Shown here: positions 60,412-64,000 of the stretch, one piece after another
Layout of the letters: each line of letters starts with the position of its first letter
How positions within the stretch are numbered: position 1 is the first letter of the stretch
Origin: Denitrificimonas halotolerans
Lineage (GTDB): Bacteria; Pseudomonadota; Gammaproteobacteria; Pseudomonadales; Pseudomonadaceae
Length of the DNA stretch: 64,000 bases
Assembly: GCF_034259425.1 (NCBI RefSeq)
Contig: NZ_JAXIVU010000009.1
Location: forward strand, 39,137 to 103,136
Direction of reading: 5' to 3'
Program-made: the position numbers and the translations under genes
Notes under the pieces: generated by a model
Seen by the model: the letters and a program-made list of their open reading frames with translations, nothing else
The model's database searches: none
What the model was told of the DNA's origin: nothing

Positions 60412-61088
60412 ATTGTGTGCTCAGTATGCGCCAACAACGGGCATCTGTATTGGTGGTGGCGTTATTGATGCTACTTGTTGTATCGATGTTGGCGATCAGT
60501 CATATGCAAGGGGTAGCTCTTGAATCTCGCATCACTGCTCGGCGCGTCAACAGTGAGCAGTTATTTAATTTGGCGGAAGCTGCACTGCGTGAAGCGGAAC
60601 AGCGTTTGCAAGTTTTTTCTGGGAATGCGCAAGGGTTATCGGCAGAGCGCTCCAACTGTACTAAAAGCAACAGATTCAGCGCGAGCTTGCACGCTCCATT
60701 ATGTGTATTAGAGCCAATGAATGATCAGCAGTTGTCGCGCTTTAAGCACAACCCTATTCAGTTTTTACAAGAGCAGACGGAGCACTACGACGCCGTTACT
60801 GCTGAGCAAATTAGTGCGGCCAGTGAGCAGGCTCATTTGGCTTGGATGCCTTATCGTGGGGTTGACCCTAATCCGAGCCATGACTTCCAGGCTGCAGAGG
60901 GCTTAGCTGCTTTTTGGAATATTTATTTGCTCAATTCCAACACTACGGAAAGGCAGACTTTGAACCCTGAATATGGTGCAGCATTAACTGGAAAAGGCAC
61001 TTATTATTTTTTGGTCACTGGGCAGGCCAATGATCAAGTGGCTATTCAATCAACTGTAGCTGTGAGCTATTTGGGGTTAGATCACTGA
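60408..61088 (+). CDS. pilX: Type IV pilus minor pilin PilX
   Basis: The 226-residue product begins MNCVLSMRQQRASVLVVALL and has the typical PilX helix without a Glu at +5. The residue before the expected cut is Ala, not the usual Gly (QRA/SVLVV). The following SEQLFNLAEAALREAEQRLQ block identifies PilX. An in-frame ATG at 60426 would give a shorter leader. It lies between pilW and the pilY1 gene. Confidence 0.85.
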   Translation: MNCVLSMRQQRASVLVVALLMLLVVSMLAISHMQGVALESRITARRVNSEQLFNLAEAALREAEQRLQVFSGNAQGLSAERSNCTKSNRFSASLHAPLCVLEPMNDQQLSRFKHNPIQFLQEQTEHYDAVTAEQISAASEQAHLAWMPYRGVDPNPSHDFQAAEGLAAFWNIYLLNSNTTERQTLNPEYGAALTGKGTYYFLVTGQANDQVAIQSTVAVSYLGLDH

Positions 61089-61099
61089 GGGGGCAGCTG

Positions 61100-63340
61100 A
61101 TGAAAGGTTACGTTAAAGTTGCTCAGGGTTGCAGTCTGTTTTTATGGGCCGCTTATATTGCTATACCCAGTGCTAGTGCTGATGTCGGATATCATTGGCT
61201 AACAAAACGTAGTGATGAATTCACCTCATTTTTCACATCGGGGCGTACTGCATCGAATGTTGAGGAGGCGCGGCCAGTGCTGGTTGCCAAGCAAGTTGAT
61301 GCAGTGCAAGAGCAGAGTTTTGTTCCTTTATTTACAGGCATTCAGTGCAGCCAAGGCCAGGAGATTATTTCTGGGAGCAGTGCGATGAGGGAGACCTCAG
61401 GTGCTACCTCTCATACTGATCTTTACCAGAGCAGTTTTAATATTGGCGCAGGCTGGCTTGGTGAACTGCGTAAAATAAGTAAAAGGCGCTTGGGGCTCAG
61501 TGAACAACGCACTTTAGTATGGAGTGCCAGTCAGCAGTTGCCTGAGCACAGTGCTCGCAACATCCTGATTGCAGGGAGTAGCGCTCCTCGCTTACAAGCA
61601 TTTAGCGTACACAATGCTGGTTTAGAGACGCATCCACATAGTCTAGCGTTTCACCTCAGTTACAATCCAGAACCTGGGGTGCAGCAAGCTACTTGGCAGC
61701 AGCGTTTAGCGTATATTCGTGGCGATCAATCTTATGAAGGGGCGGCCTCAGGCCAGTTGAGATCACGTAGCGGTATGTTGGGTGATTTTATGAATTCACA
61801 ACCTGTACTTGTGGCAGGGGCACGCTATCTTCCAGGCTTCGCTAATCGTTTAGAAGGCAGTAGTGCGTATACTGATTTTGCACAAAACATGCAGGAAAGG
61901 TCTGAAATGCTATATATCGGCAGTAATGGCGGTATGTTACATGGCTTTGATAGTCGAACTGGTGTTGAACGCTTTGCATTTATTCCTACAGGGGTTTTTC
62001 CCACACTCAGTCAGCTAACAGCTCAGAGTTATGCGCACCGTTATTATGTCGATGGTACTCCTGTAGTAGCAGATGTTTATGATGGTCACCGCTGGCGTAC
62101 GATTTTAGTAGGCACTTTGGCTGCGGGTGGTAAAGGGTTGTTTGCTTTAGATATTACAGATCCGATGCAGATTAAATTGTTATGGGAAATGGATGAGCAG
62201 GCGCCGCAATTACAGCAGAGTAAAGTGAAGTTGGGTTATAGCTTTGCTCGGCCCAGTATTGCTCGATTGCATCATGGTCGTTGGGCTGTAGTCGTTGGTA
62301 ATGGGTATTATGCGGCAGGATCAGAAACCGGAGCAGCAGCGCTTTATATTATCGATGCATTGCAAGGGACGCTGATTAAAAGTTTGCAAGTGCAGAGTCC
62401 GAGTCGGAGTGCGAATGGCTTGTCTACGGCCCGTTTAGCGGACTATAACGCCGATGGTGTGGCCGATTATGCCTATGCCGGTGACTTACAGGGTAATTTG
62501 TGGCGGTTTGATTTGTTGGGTGATGGAGCGCAGCCTGCTGCTTCCATGTCAGGATTGATGAACTTTGGCAGTAAAAATGGTAGTGCAAATAATTTCAAAG
62601 TGTCTTATGGCGGACAGCCTCTATTTCGGGCCGAAACAGCTCATGGATCAAGGCCGCAGGCCATCACTGCAGCTCCATCGATAATACGGCACCCTAGTGG
62701 GATGGGTTATGTGGTGGTGTTTGGTACGGGTCGCTATATCAGTCAGAGTGACCATATAGACTCGAGTGTAGTTAACACGGTTTATGGGGTGTGGGACCTG
62801 AATACACAGGCTGAACCTGGTGGCTTGGGGAATGTGGATCGCGGTCAATTGCAAGAGCAAAAACTTAGTCGCTCAATGCAAAATAAGTCAGGTAAAACTC
62901 GTGTTTTGAGCTTGCATCCAGTGGAGTGGTACAAAGACTTTGATACCGATAATGCTGTAAAACAGCGGGGCTGGTGGTTTGATTTAAGCAGCGGTGAGAG
63001 GGTGGTAAGTCCTATGCAAAATGTAGGCTCCATGCTGTTATTGCAAACATTAGTACCTAGTGATGATCCTTGCGCTAGTGCGGCAACAGGTTGGTTGTAT
63101 GCTATTGACCCGGTAACGGGCGGGCGCATGCAACATCATGTATTTGTTGAGCCTGAGTCAGTAGGTGAGGCCGAACCCAAAGAAGTGGTGTCGGCTATTG
63201 AGTTTGCCGGAACTGCACAGTTAACACTGGTAGCCAACGAGAATGGCATTAGGGTGCATGCAGCTGATGAGGACGCTTTGGTCCAGTTGCCGCCGACAGC
63301 ACAGGGGCGGCAAACCTGGCGGAGAGCCATACACGAGTGA
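61100..63340 (+). CDS. pilY1: PilY1-type pilus tip protein, short form without von Willebrand domain
   Basis: The 746-residue product has a signal peptide (cleavage about PSASA). The C-terminal beta-propeller of PilY1 is clear: RSGMLGDFMNSQPVLV, YIGSNGGMLHGFDSRTGVER, YVDGTPVVADVYDG, GGKGLFALDITDP, and a calcium-loop-like DYNADGVADYAYAGDLQGNL near residue 447. P. aeruginosa PilY1 is over 1100 residues with an N-terminal vWA adhesion domain. Here the N-terminal region is only about 200 residues and I see no MIDAS motif. Calcium at the propeller loop controls pilus retraction in known homologues. Confidence 0.85.
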   Translation: MKGYVKVAQGCSLFLWAAYIAIPSASADVGYHWLTKRSDEFTSFFTSGRTASNVEEARPVLVAKQVDAVQEQSFVPLFTGIQCSQGQEIISGSSAMRETSGATSHTDLYQSSFNIGAGWLGELRKISKRRLGLSEQRTLVWSASQQLPEHSARNILIAGSSAPRLQAFSVHNAGLETHPHSLAFHLSYNPEPGVQQATWQQRLAYIRGDQSYEGAASGQLRSRSGMLGDFMNSQPVLVAGARYLPGFANRLEGSSAYTDFAQNMQERSEMLYIGSNGGMLHGFDSRTGVERFAFIPTGVFPTLSQLTAQSYAHRYYVDGTPVVADVYDGHRWRTILVGTLAAGGKGLFALDITDPMQIKLLWEMDEQAPQLQQSKVKLGYSFARPSIARLHHGRWAVVVGNGYYAAGSETGAAALYIIDALQGTLIKSLQVQSPSRSANGLSTARLADYNADGVADYAYAGDLQGNLWRFDLLGDGAQPAASMSGLMNFGSKNGSANNFKVSYGGQPLFRAETAHGSRPQAITAAPSIIRHPSGMGYVVVFGTGRYISQSDHIDSSVVNTVYGVWDLNTQAEPGGLGNVDRGQLQEQKLSRSMQNKSGKTRVLSLHPVEWYKDFDTDNAVKQRGWWFDLSSGERVVSPMQNVGSMLLLQTLVPSDDPCASAATGWLYAIDPVTGGRMQHHVFVEPESVGEAEPKEVVSAIEFAGTAQLTLVANENGIRVHAADEDALVQLPPTAQGRQTWRRAIHE

Positions 63341-63385
63341 GTATTGAGGCTGTCACTGAGTCTTATTTAAGGAGCGTAAGGTTGG

Positions 63386-63811
63386 ATGATAAGTATAAAT
63401 AAAGGTTTTAGCTTAATTGAATTGATGTGGGTGCTAGCTATTGTTGGCATTATGCTCGGACTGGTATATCCACGTTATGATGCTTACTTAAAAAGAGGCT
63501 ATCGCAGTGAGGGGCAGGCATTTTTAATTGAGGTAGCTGCACGGCAAGAACGTTATTTTGCGCAAAATAATCACTATTTCATACCTGAGCAAAGTAATGG
63601 TGATCTTAGGGCTTTAGGGTTGTTTGAGATCGCTCAGTCAGCAACGAAAAAATACCGCTTAGAGATCACCCAAGAAGCAGCTGATGGTGGATTTACCTTA
63701 ATGGCATGGCCACAATTCACTGACCTTCAATGTGGGGCTTTAAGCCTGAATGGTTTGGGAATTAAAGGGCATAACGGGCTTGAGGAGGGGGTTGCAGGTT
63801 GCTGGCGCTAA
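63386..63811 (+). CDS. pilE: Type IV pilus minor pilin PilE
   Basis: The 141-residue prepilin has leader MISINKG, then FSLIELMWVLAIVGIMLGLV with Phe +1 and Glu +5. The soluble part (RGYRSEGQAFLIEVAARQER, FAQNNHYFIPEQ) with two Cys near the end matches PilE. AAGGAG lies upstream. No pilY2 gene is present between pilY1 and pilE. Confidence 0.9.
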   Translation: MISINKGFSLIELMWVLAIVGIMLGLVYPRYDAYLKRGYRSEGQAFLIEVAARQERYFAQNNHYFIPEQSNGDLRALGLFEIAQSATKKYRLEITQEAADGGFTLMAWPQFTDLQCGALSLNGLGIKGHNGLEEGVAGCWR

Positions 63812-63848
63812 GTACAGCATTGCGTTGCTCCGAGCCTGTGTTGGTTGT

Positions 63849-63873
63849 CAAAATCGCGTAAGACCTCGTACTT
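63849..63873 (+). repeat. IS200/IS605 left-end fragment
   Basis: CAAAATCGCGTAAGACCTCG then TACTT repeats the left end seen at 10643 and 27061. It is cut by the IS3-like element that starts at 63874, so any remaining IS605 sequence would lie beyond the window. Confidence 0.75.
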
Positions 63874-64000
63874 TGGAGTGAACCCCTAAAGTTGGACTAA
63901 ACTTTCAACTGGAAGGGTTCACAATGAAAAGACCGAAACACACCAAAGCTTTTAAAATAAACGCGGTACGAAAATACCTTAAAGGGCATTTAAGTAGTGC
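63874..64000 (+). mobile_element. Start of an IS3-like insertion sequence
   Basis: TGGAGTGAACCCCTAAAGTT starts a likely terminal inverted repeat. GTGAACCC (63878-63885) and GGGTTCAC (63915-63922) can pair around the leader. A transposase frame starts right after. The far end lies outside the window. Confidence 0.6.
63924..64000 (+). CDS. Transposase OrfA-like N terminus, partial
   Basis: From ATG 63924 the frame reads MKRPKHTKAFKINAVRKYLK, then GHLSS, and runs off the window. The basic TKAFK..AVRKYL pattern resembles the helix-turn-helix start of IS3-family OrfA proteins. Only 25 codons are visible, so the family is tentative. Confidence 0.55.
   Translation, partial: MKRPKHTKAFKINAVRKYLKGHLSS

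Noticed and set aside
1..64000. CRISPR array or tandem-spacer array
   Set aside because: No regularly spaced direct repeats were seen. The recurring motifs are IS ends at irregular places.

Overview
The window is a chromosomal segment of a gammaproteobacterium of the Pseudomonas lineage. The evidence is gene order and family-specific forms: infB-rbfA-truB-rpsO-pnp, rpsF-rpsR-DUF2232-rplI-dnaB, a fused cysNC, AlgW with its triad at residues 123/153/227, a Tad pilus locus with its own PprA/PprB two-component system, and a pilVWXY1E minor-pilin operon. Base composition is clearly less GC-rich than in typical Pseudomonas, so a low-GC relative such as the Thiopseudomonas group is my best guess. 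This is inference, not an identification.

Layout. 1-4.8 kb: translation and RNA-decay operon (infB end to pnp). 4.8-11.1 kb: accessory stretch with two truncated IS200/IS605 remnants around a TauE/SafE permease, a small membrane protein and a three-gene O-acetylation cluster (MBOAT plus two SGNH proteins). 11.1-18.4 kb: tRNA-Leu(CAG), rnr-rlmB, the rpsF operon and dnaB. 18.4-26.3 kb: small transporter, DUF4136 lipoprotein, a decayed group II intron with an intact domain V, fklB, radA, ribA, an aminotransferase and sfsA. 26.3-27.1 kb: an IS200/IS605 element with a nonsense-mutated tnpA and a stub of tnpB. 27.3-44.7 kb: the complete Tad/Flp pilus island. flp, two TadE-like pseudopilins, tadG and a repeat-bearing peptidoglycan-binding lipoprotein run leftward; rcpC-rcpA-tadZABCD-DUF3613 run rightward; then pprB, the prepilin peptidase and pprA. 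44.7-51.3 kb: two more decayed TnpB elements around an asparaginase, a VanZ-like protein and cysD-cysNC. 51.3-58.8 kb: nif3, algW, zapG-like, a hydrolase, trpS, dksA, miaB and an RDD protein. 58.9-63.8 kb: a fused IS-end mini-element followed by pilV-pilW-pilX-pilY1-pilE, with no fimU/fimT gene ahead of pilV. 63.85 kb to the end: an IS200/IS605 left-end fragment interrupted by the start of an IS3-like element.

The most distinctive feature is the IS200/IS605 debris. Five loci carry the same left-end motif. Three of the decayed elements keep the 3' end of tnpB plus the right-end hairpin, which is the part that encodes the guide (omega/reRNA) scaffold in this family, although no intact TnpB or TnpA is present in the window. 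A second TnpB family has left a 52-bp left-end/right-end fusion directly in front of pilV. I found no CRISPR array, prophage, or defence system that I could support, and I do not claim a wholly new system.
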